Positions 7,775 to 17,173 of a DNA stretch of 64,000 nucleotides are shown here, one piece after another; position 1 is the stretch's first letter, and each line of letters begins with the position of its first letter. Origin of the DNA: UBA11986 sp963734955 (GTDB taxonomy: Bacteria > Bacteroidota > Ignavibacteria > UBA10030 > UBA6906); NCBI GenBank assembly GCA_963734955.1, contig CAVTJO010000007.1:310001-374000 (forward strand), written 5' to 3'. The notes under the pieces were generated by a model that saw nothing but the letters and a program-made list of their open reading frames with translations, made no database searches and had not been told where the DNA came from. The position numbers and the translations under genes are program-made.

Positions 7775-10159
7775 ATGAAAAAGACGTGTTTGGCGGTTGT
7801 GGCGGCGGGAGGAATGATCCTGGGTTGTTCCACTCACATGTTTGCCCAGCAGTCGCAACAGCAGCAACCTCAGGAGGTATACAAGATCCTCGGCATTTCT
7901 GTGGAAGGGAACACTCTCGCAGATCCCGCGGCGATCATTGCAAACACCGGACTGAAGTTGGGAGAGGACATCGTGATCCCGAGTGAGCAGATCGGTCAGG
8001 CAATCCGCAAATTGTGGCAGCTCAAGATCTTCGGCGATGCAGAGATCGCCATTGATCGGAAGGTCGGGAACGGCGTCTTCCTGGTCGTGAAGGTAAAGGA
8101 GTTGCCGCGCTATGAGCGGATGGAAATTACCGGCCGCGATGAGGTGAGCGAGAGCGATATCCAGAAAAAGATTCCTTTTGTTCGGGGTCAGGTTGTGCAG
8201 CCACAGGAACTCGTCAGGATCCGGAAAGAAATCACCAAGCTCTACGAGGGCGAGGGCATGTTCCTTGCCAAGGTGAAAGTGACGACAACACCGGTGGACA
8301 CGGCTTCAAACCGGGTGGTGTTGAATATTGATATAGATGAAGGAAAGGAAGTCAAGGTCCGACACATTGACTTTGAGGGTAACACTGCCTTCGACGGTGG
8401 CGACCTTCGAGGTGCCATGGATGAGACAAAGGAAGCAAGGTGGTGGAAGATATTCTCATCCGCGAAATTTGACCGCAAGAAGTACGATGAAGACAAGAAG
8501 TTGATCGTTCAATTCTATCGGAAGAATGGTTACCGTGATGCCGAGATTCTCTCGGATTCGATCTGGTACAGTCCGGACAAGACCGACATGTCCATCCTGA
8601 TGCATGTGTATGAAGGACCGCAGTACAAAATCCGCCACATCACATGGGAGGGGAACACTGTCTATTCGGACACCGTGCTGAACGAGCGTCTCGACATCAA
8701 GCCGGGTGAAGTTTACAACGCGCAGAAGCTCGAACAAAACCTCCGGGGAAACGAAGCCCAGAGCGATGTTGCATCACTGTACCTCGATAACGGCTATCTA
8801 CGCTCGAGTCTTGAGCCGCGGGAGACACGGGTTGCATCTGACAGCCTCGATATCAACATCAAGGTGTATGAGCTGAACCAGTACAAGATCGGCCACGTTT
8901 CCATTCGCGGCAACACAAAAACACAGGAACGGGTGATCCGGCGGGAATTGTTCACACGTCCCGGAGACAACTTCAGCCGTGCTGCAATCATTCGCAGCCT
9001 TCGTCAGCTTCAGGTGCTCAACTACTTCAATCCGGAGAAAATCAAGCCCGACTATAATCTTGTGGACGACAAAACTGTGGACCTGGCATATGAGGTTGAG
9101 GAAAAATCGAGCGACAATATCAATGCCTCGGTTGGCTACAGTGGTGCCTTTGGTGTTACAGGAGCCCTCGGGTTCACCATCAACAATTTCGATATCGCCA
9201 GTCCGCTTTCCGGAGGGGCCGGACAGATTCTGAACTTCGAGTGGCAGTTTGGCACCACGAACACGTACCGTACGTTCACGCTTGGTTTCACAGAACCGTG
9301 GCTGTTCAACACGCCAACGTTGGTGGGGATCAGTCTGTACGATACGCGCCAGTTCTACTACGGTGATCTTGAGCAGCTCGGTGGTTCGTTGCGCATAGGC
9401 CGCCGGTTCAAGTGGCCGGATATTTATTTCCGCGGAGACTGGATCCTGACTGCGCAACACAATAACGTGCGGGATGGGCGCGGGATCTACCCGGTAGGCA
9501 GGACAACGCAGATGGCTCTCACCCAGGTGATCAGTCGGAACAGCGTCGACAACCCTGTCTTTCCGACGAGTGGTTCCAACGTATCGTTGTCGATTGAAAT
9601 GTCGGGCGGCCCGCTCCTCCCCGGCAACATCGATTTTCACAAATGGCTCTTCAACTCTGAATGGTACCTGCCGATGTTTGGCAGCAGCCGCATTGCGCTC
9701 TATCTGAATTCCCAATACGGGTATCTCGCTCCGTTCTACTCGAACCCCATCTACATTTCCACCGATCTCTTCTTCATGGGTGGTACGGGGCTTGGTTTTA
9801 TTTCGACGACGCCATTGCGCGGGTATGAAGACCAGGCCATCGGCCCCCGGAATACGAACAACGATCCCATCGGGGGAAGGGTGATGACGAAACAAACCGC
9901 GGAACTCCGCCTCGCGGTTGCGCTCAACCCCATCCCGATCTACATTCTCGGCTTTGCGGAAGGTGGCAACGTGTTCGCGTCATTTTCCCGCGCAAATTTC
10001 TTTGATCTCAAACGCTCATACGGCTTCGGCGCCAGGCTGCAGATCAATCCCATCGGTCTGATCGGCTTTGACTATGGCTATGGAGTGGATGATGTGCTGC
10101 CGCATGACGGCAAACCGGACGGCTGGCATTTCCATTTTGTATTCGGCAAAGGGTTTTAG
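7775..10159 (+). CDS. bamA: Outer membrane protein assembly factor BamA
   Basis: Omp85-family core of the BAM complex, which inserts beta-barrel proteins in the outer membrane. Of its 794 residues, a signal peptide (about 1-24) precedes five POTRA repeats (about 30-430, with motifs such as GNTLADPAAI, GNTAFDGGDL, GNTVYSDTVL and GNTKTQERVI). A 16-strand barrel follows, carrying the conserved LRGYEDQ motif (R-G-Y/F in loop 6) and a C-terminal aromatic residue (final GKGF). It lies one base after uppS and upstream of two skp genes, a conserved envelope-biogenesis order. Confidence 0.96.
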   Translation: MKKTCLAVVAAGGMILGCSTHMFAQQSQQQQPQEVYKILGISVEGNTLADPAAIIANTGLKLGEDIVIPSEQIGQAIRKLWQLKIFGDAEIAIDRKVGNGVFLVVKVKELPRYERMEITGRDEVSESDIQKKIPFVRGQVVQPQELVRIRKEITKLYEGEGMFLAKVKVTTTPVDTASNRVVLNIDIDEGKEVKVRHIDFEGNTAFDGGDLRGAMDETKEARWWKIFSSAKFDRKKYDEDKKLIVQFYRKNGYRDAEILSDSIWYSPDKTDMSILMHVYEGPQYKIRHITWEGNTVYSDTVLNERLDIKPGEVYNAQKLEQNLRGNEAQSDVASLYLDNGYLRSSLEPRETRVASDSLDINIKVYELNQYKIGHVSIRGNTKTQERVIRRELFTRPGDNFSRAAIIRSLRQLQVLNYFNPEKIKPDYNLVDDKTVDLAYEVEEKSSDNINASVGYSGAFGVTGALGFTINNFDIASPLSGGAGQILNFEWQFGTTNTYRTFTLGFTEPWLFNTPTLVGISLYDTRQFYYGDLEQLGGSLRIGRRFKWPDIYFRGDWILTAQHNNVRDGRGIYPVGRTTQMALTQVISRNSVDNPVFPTSGSNVSLSIEMSGGPLLPGNIDFHKWLFNSEWYLPMFGSSRIALYLNSQYGYLAPFYSNPIYISTDLFFMGGTGLGFISTTPLRGYEDQAIGPRNTNNDPIGGRVMTKQTAELRLAVALNPIPIYILGFAEGGNVFASFSRANFFDLKRSYGFGARLQINPIGLIGFDYGYGVDDVLPHDGKPDGWHFHFVFGKGF

Positions 10160-10214
10160 TATCAGATCCTTCTCACTTAATCATTTCATTTCTCACAATC
10201 CTACTGAGGCTATC

Positions 10215-10739
10215 GTGAAGACAATTATCTTCCCAATCATTGCGTTGATGCTGGTCCTTGGCGGCGTGTCCCGGGCGCAACAAAAGATTGGCTATGTGAA
10301 TTCAACAAAGATCTTCCAGGAGCTGCCCGAAGCACAGGACGCTCAGAAAAGAATCGACGCCCTCACCAAACCATATCAGGATTCGCTGGCGTCCATGGAG
10401 AAAACACTGCAGGCGAAGATCGATGACTATCAGAAGCGCGAAAGCCTCCTCAACGACGCAGCAAAAAAGGGGGCGCAGCAGGAGTTTGCCGATCTGAAGA
10501 AGAAGTATGATGATTTCCGGTTGGACAAGTTCGGCAACGATGGCGAGATTGCAAAGCTCACCGACAAGATCATCAGTCCCCTCAAGGACAAGATTCTGAG
10601 GGCAATTGAGTCTGTTGCCAAGGCGGAGAAGTACAACTTCGTGTTTGACCAGACTGAGAATGTCCGGGTGTTGCTGTACGGCGATCAAAAGGAAGATCTG
10701 ACGAACAGGGTTCTTGACAAACTGAAACGCGGCAAATAG
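10215..10739 (+). CDS. skp: OmpH/Skp family periplasmic chaperone (first copy)
   Basis: Periplasmic holdase that carries unfolded outer-membrane proteins to BAM. The mature part opens with the family motif IGYVNSTKIFQELPEAQ and continues as a long charged coiled coil (about residues 45-140). The start is taken as the GTG at 10215, which gives a clean signal peptide (IIFPIIALMLVLGGVSRAQ) and 174 residues. The frame is open back into bamA but that part is not signal-like. GAGG precedes the GTG. Adjacent to a second, similar copy. Confidence 0.88.
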   Translation: MKTIIFPIIALMLVLGGVSRAQQKIGYVNSTKIFQELPEAQDAQKRIDALTKPYQDSLASMEKTLQAKIDDYQKRESLLNDAAKKGAQQEFADLKKKYDDFRLDKFGNDGEIAKLTDKIISPLKDKILRAIESVAKAEKYNFVFDQTENVRVLLYGDQKEDLTNRVLDKLKRGK

Positions 10740-10774
10740 GAACACGGATGAGCGGAATTGCAAGGAGGTACAGG

Positions 10775-11293
10775 ATGAAACGTAGTATGGTGTTGCTGTT
10801 GGCAGTGGCGGTCCCGTCGTTCGTGCTGGCACAGACGAAGATCGGGCACATCAATTCGGAACAGGTCATGCAGGCCCTCCCCGAAGCACAGGATGCCCAG
10901 AAGTCGCTGGACAACATGGTCTCTCAATGGGAAGCTGAGCTGCAGAAGATGCAGGCTGACTGGAAAAAGAAGTTTGATGAATACGACAAGAAGAAGCTCA
11001 TCCTGACCGATCAGGAGAGGGCAAACCAGGAAAAGGAACTGCGTGACCTTGAACAGGGCATCACAGACTATCGCAACAGGAAGTTCGGCCAAAACGGAGA
11101 GCTGTTTCAGAAGCAGAACGAGGTCATGAAACCCATCCAGAACAAGATGTTCAAGATCCTCGAAGACATCGCCAAGGAAGATAACTACGACTACGTGTTT
11201 GACAAGAGCGGTGAAATTCTTTTGCTCTATGCCAACGAAAAGAACGACCTGACGCAGAAGGTGCTGCAACGAATGCAGACCTTCGGCAAGTGA
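10775..11293 (+). CDS. skp: OmpH/Skp family periplasmic chaperone (second copy)
   Basis: Tandem paralogue of the preceding chaperone, 172 residues. Signal peptide LLLAVAVPSFVLAQ, then IGHINSEQVMQALPEAQDAQ, almost the same opening as copy one, and a long coiled-coil tentacle region. The start at 10775 is chosen because AAGGAGG lies six bases upstream; an ATG at 10748 would add nine residues without a ribosome site. Two Skp genes after bamA is common in the Bacteroidota/Chlorobiota group. Whether the two proteins form mixed trimers cannot be read from sequence. Confidence 0.9.
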   Translation: MKRSMVLLLAVAVPSFVLAQTKIGHINSEQVMQALPEAQDAQKSLDNMVSQWEAELQKMQADWKKKFDEYDKKKLILTDQERANQEKELRDLEQGITDYRNRKFGQNGELFQKQNEVMKPIQNKMFKILEDIAKEDNYDYVFDKSGEILLLYANEKNDLTQKVLQRMQTFGK

Positions 11294-11312
11294 TCGCTCG
11301 CGGGAATCAGAA

Positions 11313-12392
11313 ATGAAGCTCCGTGACATTGCCGCTCTCCTTCAAGCGGAGACGGTGGGAAATGACACCATTGACATCAGAGGGGTGGCAAAAATCGAAG
11401 AGGCCTCGGAGGGCGATATCGCCTTCATTGCGAACCCGAAGTACACGAAGTTCCTCGGAACCACTCGGGCGTCAGCAGTCATTGTCAGCAGGAAGCAGGA
11501 GGCCGCCGGTAACGGTACTACACGCCCCACCTTGCTCCGGGTTGACGATCCGTACGCATCGTTCCTGAAGGTCCTTGTCACGTTCAACCCGCCGAACGAT
11601 CTACTCCCGCCAGGCATTCATCCCACGGCTGTCATTGCAGCATCGGCAAAACTTGGAACAGATGTTCGTGTTGGCGCCTTTGTTGTCGTGGGTGAGCGCT
11701 GCACCATTGGCGACAAGACGATGATTGCCCCCGGGACCGTTATCGGTGACGATGTGAGGATTGGCTCCTCCTCATTGTTGTATGCAAACGTTGCTGTGCG
11801 CGAAGGTTGTATCATCGGGTCAAGGGTGATTATCCACTCCGGCGTTGTCGTGGGGAGCGATGGCTTTGGCTTCGCACCCAAACCCGATGGAACGTTCGAG
11901 AAAATACCGCAACTGGGCATCGTGGTGATTGAAGATGATGTCGAGCTTGGAGCCAACACGACAATCGACAGGGCGACCCTTGGAGAAACGCGCATCAAGA
12001 AGGGCGTTAAGCTTGATAACCTCATCCAGGTGGCGCACAACGTGGTGATTGGTGAGAATACGGTCAGTGCTGCGCAAGCCGGAATTTCCGGAAGTACAAA
12101 GATTGGGAAAAATACCATGATCGGCGGCCAGGTTGGCATCACCGGTCACCTTGAAATCGCCGACGGTACCAAGCTCGGGGCGCAATCGGGCATTCACCAT
12201 TCCATACACCAGCCAGGCAAGACGTTCTTTGGCTCGCCGGCATATCCGCAGCGTGAAGCCTTCAGGATTCAGGGGGCCATTGCGCAGCTCCCCGACTTGT
12301 TGAATACTGTGCGGGAGCTTCAGAAGAGGGTTGAAATGTTGGAGAAAGAAATCCTTCAGCTTCGGTCGACAGACCACATCACCAAACCTTAA
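11313..12392 (+). CDS. lpxD: UDP-3-O-acylglucosamine N-acyltransferase
   Basis: Third step of lipid A synthesis: transfers a hydroxyacyl chain from ACP to the 2-amino group of UDP-3-O-acylglucosamine. 359 residues: an N-terminal uridine-binding domain (about 1-100), then a left-handed beta-helix of hexapeptide repeats, then a C-terminal helix that reads as coiled coil (LLNTVRELQKRVEMLEKEI). The catalytic histidine is in DNLIQVAHNVVIG. It follows skp by 19 bases and precedes lpxC-fabZ by 16, so the lipid A genes are co-transcribed with bamA. Confidence 0.95.
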   Translation: MKLRDIAALLQAETVGNDTIDIRGVAKIEEASEGDIAFIANPKYTKFLGTTRASAVIVSRKQEAAGNGTTRPTLLRVDDPYASFLKVLVTFNPPNDLLPPGIHPTAVIAASAKLGTDVRVGAFVVVGERCTIGDKTMIAPGTVIGDDVRIGSSSLLYANVAVREGCIIGSRVIIHSGVVVGSDGFGFAPKPDGTFEKIPQLGIVVIEDDVELGANTTIDRATLGETRIKKGVKLDNLIQVAHNVVIGENTVSAAQAGISGSTKIGKNTMIGGQVGITGHLEIADGTKLGAQSGIHHSIHQPGKTFFGSPAYPQREAFRIQGAIAQLPDLLNTVRELQKRVEMLEKEILQLRSTDHITKP

Positions 12393-12408
12393 CACCATGG
12401 CGTAGCCT

Positions 12409-13866
12409 ATGCTCGTCCAACAACGCACCATCAAACGCCCCATCTCGATGAGTGGTGTCGGTCTTCATACCGGCAGCATGACGACCATGACGTTCAAGCC
12501 TGCACCGGAGAATTACGGGATACGATTTCGCCGGGTGGACCTGGGGGGCTCGCCCGAAGTCCCTGCCGACGTTGACCATGTTGTTGATGTTTCCCGCGGA
12601 ACCACGATTGCGATCGGCGAAGCCCGAGTGCATACGGTAGAGCACGTGATGGCTGCGCTCGTTGGCTTGCAGGTTGACAACTGTATCATCGAGCTCGATG
12701 CCAATGAGCCTCCGGTTGGGGACGGGAGCGCAAAACCCTATGTGGACGTGCTGATGAAGGCGGGCTTTGAAATGCAAAACGCGCCCAAGGACTACCTCAT
12801 CATCGACAAGACCGTCCACTACCATAACGACGAGAAAGGCGTTGATATCGTCGCGTTGCCCACCGACGACTACCGGATCACCGTGATGGTGGATTATCAC
12901 AACCCTGCACTTGGAAGCCAGCATTCCGGTCTCTTCAATCTTGAAAAGGAATTCATCTCCGAGTTTGCCCCCTGCCGTACATTCTGCTTCCTGCATGAAG
13001 TTGAGATGCTGCATGCCCAGGGGCTTATCCGCGGCGGCAATCTTGATAATGCGATCGTGATTGTTGACCGCGAACTCAGCGCAGAGGAAATCAAGCGGCT
13101 CGGAGAAAAGTTCGGCATCAAGGATTCTGTCATTCTCGGCACAAATGGTGTGCTCAACAATCGCGCCCTGCATTTCAAGAACGAGCCTGCGCGACACAAA
13201 CTGCTTGACGTCATGGGGGATCTTGCACTCATCGGGGTTCCATTGAAAGCCCAGATTCTCGCAGCGCGTCCCGGCCATGCGAGCAACATCGAATTCGCCC
13301 GACAGATTCGCAAGCTCTATCAGCAGAAGCAGCTCGTCCGAAAATATCAGTACGAGCGCAAAGAAGGCGTCGTCTTTGACATCAATGCCATCAAAAAAAT
13401 CCTTCCGCATCGATACCCATTCCTCTTTGTCGACAAGATCATCGACTTCAAGATTGACGAGAGTATTGTCGGTGTGAAGAACGTGACGACAAACGAGCCG
13501 TTCTTTGAAGGGCATTTCCCGGGTCAGCCTGTCATGCCGGGGGTGCTGATTATCGAAGGCATGGCGCAGACCGGCGGGATTTTGCTGCTCAACGGTGTTG
13601 AGAATCCGGGCGAAAAACTTGTGTACTTCATGTCGATCAACAATGTAAAGTTCCGGAAGACGGTCCTGCCCGGGGATCAGCTTGTGTTCCAGTTGAAGAT
13701 GGTGAGCCGCAAAAGCCGGATTTGTGTGATGTCCGGTGAAGCATTTGTCGATGGGAATCTCGTTGCAGAAGCAGAGATGATGGCCTCGATCATTGACCGG
13801 GACGCAAAGGGACAACTGTCGGGCGGAAACGGCACACCATCGAGGCAAAGAACTTCCACACCCTAA
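12409..13866 (+). CDS. lpxC-fabZ: Fused UDP-3-O-acyl-GlcNAc deacetylase / 3-hydroxyacyl-ACP dehydratase
   Basis: Bifunctional protein, 485 residues. Residues about 1-305 are LpxC, the zinc deacetylase that commits UDP-GlcNAc derivatives to lipid A; H79 in VHTVEHVMAAL and PARHKLLDVMGDLAL supply zinc and catalytic residues. Residues about 325-475 are FabZ, the hotdog dehydratase of fatty acid elongation, with the active-site His in LPHRYPFLFVD and Glu in PGVLIIEGMAQTGG. The joining segment is charged (IRKLYQQKQLVRKYQYERKE). The fusion is known in Bacteroidetes and Chlorobi and is a good lineage marker. It couples the two enzymes that compete for hydroxyacyl-ACP. Confidence 0.96.
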   Translation: MLVQQRTIKRPISMSGVGLHTGSMTTMTFKPAPENYGIRFRRVDLGGSPEVPADVDHVVDVSRGTTIAIGEARVHTVEHVMAALVGLQVDNCIIELDANEPPVGDGSAKPYVDVLMKAGFEMQNAPKDYLIIDKTVHYHNDEKGVDIVALPTDDYRITVMVDYHNPALGSQHSGLFNLEKEFISEFAPCRTFCFLHEVEMLHAQGLIRGGNLDNAIVIVDRELSAEEIKRLGEKFGIKDSVILGTNGVLNNRALHFKNEPARHKLLDVMGDLALIGVPLKAQILAARPGHASNIEFARQIRKLYQQKQLVRKYQYERKEGVVFDINAIKKILPHRYPFLFVDKIIDFKIDESIVGVKNVTTNEPFFEGHFPGQPVMPGVLIIEGMAQTGGILLLNGVENPGEKLVYFMSINNVKFRKTVLPGDQLVFQLKMVSRKSRICVMSGEAFVDGNLVAEAEMMASIIDRDAKGQLSGGNGTPSRQRTSTP

Positions 13867-13880
13867 TCACGTCGACAACA

Positions 13881-14687
13881 GTGCACACCATCAACATGAC
13901 CGCCGGCATTGATTCCGCGGCCCGCGTGGGCCCCAAAGCACAGCTCGGTTCCAATGTTTGCGTTGGCCCCTTCTCGATCATTGAGGACGGGGCAGTTGTC
14001 GGTGAAGGAACACAGATTGCTGCCAATGCGCTGATTGGCAGGGGCGCGAGAATCGGGAAGAACTGCAAGATTCACCATGGCGCGGTTGTCGGGCATGAGC
14101 CGCAGGATTTGAAGTACGCCGATGAAGAGACGACGTGCGAGATTGGTGACCGAACAGTCATTCGAGAATACGCGACGATTCACCGGGGCACGGGTGAGCA
14201 TGGGCGGACCATTGTCGGCTCGGATTGTTTCATCATGGCATACGCGCACGTTGCCCACGACTGCGTTCTCGGTAACAAGGTCATACTGTCGAACGCGGCG
14301 ATGATGGCAGGACACTGTGAAGTGGGGGACCACGCGATCATTGGTGGTATAACCCCGATTCACCAGTTCGTTCACATCGGTGCTCATGCCATGATCGGAG
14401 GTGGCGTCCGTGTACCCAAGGATGTGCCTCCCTACACGCTTGCAGGGTTTGCATTCGAAGGCTTGAACTCGATCGGGTTGCGGCGACGCGGGTTCTCGCC
14501 AGCTGTTATTGCGGCGTTGGACAAGACATACAATTTAATTTACAATTCCAAGCTCAACGTATCCCAGGCGGTGTCAAAAATCAAGGAAGATGAGACCCTT
14601 GCTGCAGTGCCTGAGGTCCAGCATGTTCTCGCGTTCATTACCCACAGCAAACGCGGTCTCATTGGGGGGCCGCGGTCTCGCCGGTAG
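13881..14687 (+). CDS. lpxA: UDP-N-acetylglucosamine O-acyltransferase
   Basis: First lipid A enzyme. 268 residues: an N-terminal left-handed beta-helix with hexapeptide repeats (VGPKAQLGSNVCVGPFSIIE and onward) and a helical C-terminal domain starting GLNSIGLRRRGFS. The catalytic His lies in YAHVAHDCVLGN. The GTG at 13881 is used; an in-frame ATG at 13896 would shorten it by five residues, and neither has a clear ribosome site. It sits 14 bases after lpxC-fabZ. lpxB is not in the window. Confidence 0.95.
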   Translation: MHTINMTAGIDSAARVGPKAQLGSNVCVGPFSIIEDGAVVGEGTQIAANALIGRGARIGKNCKIHHGAVVGHEPQDLKYADEETTCEIGDRTVIREYATIHRGTGEHGRTIVGSDCFIMAYAHVAHDCVLGNKVILSNAAMMAGHCEVGDHAIIGGITPIHQFVHIGAHAMIGGGVRVPKDVPPYTLAGFAFEGLNSIGLRRRGFSPAVIAALDKTYNLIYNSKLNVSQAVSKIKEDETLAAVPEVQHVLAFITHSKRGLIGGPRSRR

Positions 14688-14694
14688 ATCCTTT

Positions 14695-15480
14695 ATGAAT
14701 TCCTTGACCTGGAATTTCTTGACGACCGGAGAGAATACCGGGGAGTTCAACATGCGGTGGGACGAAGCACTCGTGCAGCGTTTGGTGGAGGGACACGGAA
14801 TGCCGACGGTGAGGTTCTATCGCTGGAAGCCGTGGGCGATTTCGCTGGGCCGTCATCAGGATCTGTCCAATATCGATGTGGAACGATGCGCCAGGGACGG
14901 AATTGATGTTGTTCGACGGCCGACGGGAGGTCGCGCCATCCTTCACGCAGAAGAACTGACGTACAGTGTCGCCATGCAGTCGCACGACAGGGGGATTCAC
15001 CAGGTCTATCGTGAGATCAGCGAGGCTCTGGTCGAAGGATTGCGGCTATTCGGTGTTGATGCGTCGCTGCAGCGATCTCAACCCGACTTTGTGGAGTTAT
15101 ACAAAAGTCCTTCCTCAATACCCTGTTTCAGCAGCTCTGCACGGTACGAGGTTGAATGGAACGGGAAGAAACTCGTCGGCAGCGCCCAACGGAAGTACGC
15201 GAGCCAGGCAGGAGAGTTCGTACTACAACACGGTTCGATCCTCTGCGGGCCCGCACATCGTCGGCTCGCAGACTATGTGGCAGTTGCCGATGAGGAATCG
15301 GGACGGAATATCCGCTCTGTGCTTGAGGAGAAGACTGCCGATCTCCTACAGATAACGGGCGAAGAGGTTAACATGCAACTGTTGGCAGACTGCCTCAAGA
15401 AGGGGTTTCAACATTCATGGGGGGTGGAGTTCAACGAAGTCGATTCTGCAGGCATTACAAGGAAGGACGCCTATGCCTAA
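14695..15480 (+). CDS. lipM: Lipoyl/octanoyl transferase, LipM-like
   Basis: Cofactor transferase of the biotin/lipoate ligase fold, 261 residues, predicted to move an octanoyl group from ACP to a lipoyl domain. RRPTGGRAILHAEELTYSV is the substrate-loop signature. C144 in the sequence PCFSSSARYE aligns in position with the acyl-thioester cysteine of LipM proteins. GKKLVGSAQRKY holds the conserved lysine, and FVLQHGSIL follows. I chose the ATG at 14695, 8 bases after lpxA; an upstream frame overlaps lpxA. The stop overlaps the panB start by 8 bases. A ligase (LplA) role is possible but the cysteine favours the transferase. Confidence 0.82.
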   Translation: MNSLTWNFLTTGENTGEFNMRWDEALVQRLVEGHGMPTVRFYRWKPWAISLGRHQDLSNIDVERCARDGIDVVRRPTGGRAILHAEELTYSVAMQSHDRGIHQVYREISEALVEGLRLFGVDASLQRSQPDFVELYKSPSSIPCFSSSARYEVEWNGKKLVGSAQRKYASQAGEFVLQHGSILCGPAHRRLADYVAVADEESGRNIRSVLEEKTADLLQITGEEVNMQLLADCLKKGFQHSWGVEFNEVDSAGITRKDAYA

Positions 15481-16315
15481 ACAGCATCCGCTAGAGCCAT
15501 CAGTAAACCCGGGTAAGCCACGGGTCGTTACAACCAAGACCGTCATGACGATGAAGCGCAGCGGAGAAAAGATCGCCATGCTGACTGCGTACGACTTCCT
15601 CGTTGCAAAGCTGCTCGATCAAGTAGGCATCGATATCGTGCTCGTCGGCGATTCGCTCGGCAACGTTGTGCAGGGGTACGAGACGACCCTGCCCGTGACT
15701 GTGGACGACATGATCTATCATGCCAAGGCGGTCAAGCGCGCGGTAAGAAATGCGTTGATTGTTGTGGATATGCCATTTATGTCATATCAGAATAGCGTCG
15801 ATGAGGCTGTCCGGAATTGCGGTCGCGTGATGAAAGAAGTGGGGGTCGGTGCAGTGAAACTTGAAGGGGGTGCCTACATTGCTGACGTTGTCAGACATCT
15901 TGTGAAGATAGGAATCCCTGTGATGGGCCATCTCGGACTCACTCCCCAGGCGATCAACAAATTCGGCACGTACGAAGTGCGCGCCCAGGATAAGGACGAG
16001 GCCGACCAGATCCTCAAGGATGCAAAGGTGCTCTCAGATGCAGGTGTGTTTGCCATCGTTCTCGAGAAGATTCCGGCCTCGTTGGCCAGGAAAGTCACGT
16101 CGAGCGTCAAAGTGCCAACGATTGGGATTGGAGCCGGGCCCCATTGTGACGGCCAGGTGCTTGTTGTCTACGACATGTTGGGATTGACAGAGGAATTCCG
16201 GCCTAGGTTTGTGAGAAGGTACGGTGAACTCGCGCAAGGAATGCGGGATGCGTTCAAAGCTTATATCCACGACGTAAAATCCCTGCAATTCCCGACGATG
16301 AAGGAAAGCTATTAG
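15473..16315 (+). CDS. panB: 3-methyl-2-oxobutanoate hydroxymethyltransferase
   Basis: First committed step of pantothenate synthesis: adds a hydroxymethyl group from methylene-tetrahydrofolate to alpha-ketoisovalerate. 280 residues, TIM-barrel family, with signature MLTAYDFLVAKLLDQVGIDI, the metal-binding VGDSLGNVV, KLEGG, and VMGHLGLTPQ. A 20-residue polar N-terminal extension precedes TTKTVMTMK. It overlaps the lipM-like gene by 8 bases and precedes surE by 8, so it belongs to the same plus-strand transcript. panC and panD are not in the window. Confidence 0.96.
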   Translation: MPKQHPLEPSVNPGKPRVVTTKTVMTMKRSGEKIAMLTAYDFLVAKLLDQVGIDIVLVGDSLGNVVQGYETTLPVTVDDMIYHAKAVKRAVRNALIVVDMPFMSYQNSVDEAVRNCGRVMKEVGVGAVKLEGGAYIADVVRHLVKIGIPVMGHLGLTPQAINKFGTYEVRAQDKDEADQILKDAKVLSDAGVFAIVLEKIPASLARKVTSSVKVPTIGIGAGPHCDGQVLVVYDMLGLTEEFRPRFVRRYGELAQGMRDAFKAYIHDVKSLQFPTMKESY

Positions 16316-16323
16316 TATTTGGG

Positions 16324-17109
16324 ATGAACGCGCAATCGAAGCGTCTTCATATACTCGTTTCCAATGATGACGGCATCAATGCCTCCGGCATCTTTGCCTT
16401 GGTGCAGGAAATCAAAACGATCGCTGATGTCACCGTTATTGCCCCCGACAAACAACAAAGCGCTGTAGGCCATGCGATCACGATGAACTATCCGCTCCGC
16501 GCTGTTCCTTTTCACAAGAACGGCGAGTTCTTCGGTTACGCGGTGGAAGGCACTCCTGCCGACGCGATCAAGCTCGGGGTCAGATCACTGATGAAGCGGA
16601 AACCGGATATGATCCTCTCCGGCATCAACCACGGCTCGAACACGGCAATCAACATCATCTACTCGGGTACGGTCTCTGCCGCGACCGAAGGAACGATTCT
16701 TGGGATTCCCTCCATCGCGTTTTCGCTTACCACCTACGGTGAACCGGATTTCTCCTACGCCGCTGCCTTTGCGCGCAAATTGACGGCACTTGTCGCTGAG
16801 AAGGGCCTTCCGGAAGGAACGCTGCTCAATGTGAACATTCCGTCGGTTCCGGAGGACGAGATTGCGGGAGTACTCTTAACACGGCAGGGAAAGTCAACAT
16901 GGGATGATACATTCGATGTCCGTCGGGATCCTGCGAACCGGGAGTACTTCTGGCTCACAGGAAAATTGAATGTCGTGGATAGCGATCTGGATGTTGATCA
17001 GGTTGCCATTCAGAAGAAGTACGTTTCGGTGACACCGATTCATTACGATCTCACCGACAGGAAGATGCTCGAGAAGATGAGGGACTGGGGCGTGCAGGAT
17101 CTGAGGTGA
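16324..17109 (+). CDS. surE: 5'/3'-nucleotidase SurE
   Basis: Metal-dependent survival-protein phosphatase acting on nucleoside monophosphates. 261 residues. The N-terminal metal site SNDDGINASG (D15, D16) is followed by APDKQQSAVGHAIT, the GTPADAIKLG loop, and ILSGINHGSNTAINIIYSGTVSAATEG, the family's most conserved block. Start ATG 8 bases after panB. The C-terminal segment (VDQVAIQKKYVSVTPIHYDLT) matches the usual SurE ending. Confidence 0.95.
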   Translation: MNAQSKRLHILVSNDDGINASGIFALVQEIKTIADVTVIAPDKQQSAVGHAITMNYPLRAVPFHKNGEFFGYAVEGTPADAIKLGVRSLMKRKPDMILSGINHGSNTAINIIYSGTVSAATEGTILGIPSIAFSLTTYGEPDFSYAAAFARKLTALVAEKGLPEGTLLNVNIPSVPEDEIAGVLLTRQGKSTWDDTFDVRRDPANREYFWLTGKLNVVDSDLDVDQVAIQKKYVSVTPIHYDLTDRKMLEKMRDWGVQDLR

Positions 17110-17173
17110 GCGGACGCGGTCGAATGCTCTCATGGTTGTTCCCCGGGAGACGGAACCAGGGTATGCTTGTTGC

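Noticed and set aside
8798..9895. 365-codon minus-strand open frame
   Set aside because: Antisense to the bamA barrel region; low-meaning sequence.
12379..13848. 489-codon open frame on the minus strand
   Set aside because: Lies exactly antisense to lpxC-fabZ, whose motifs are unmistakable; its protein has no domain pattern and is a by-product of codon use.
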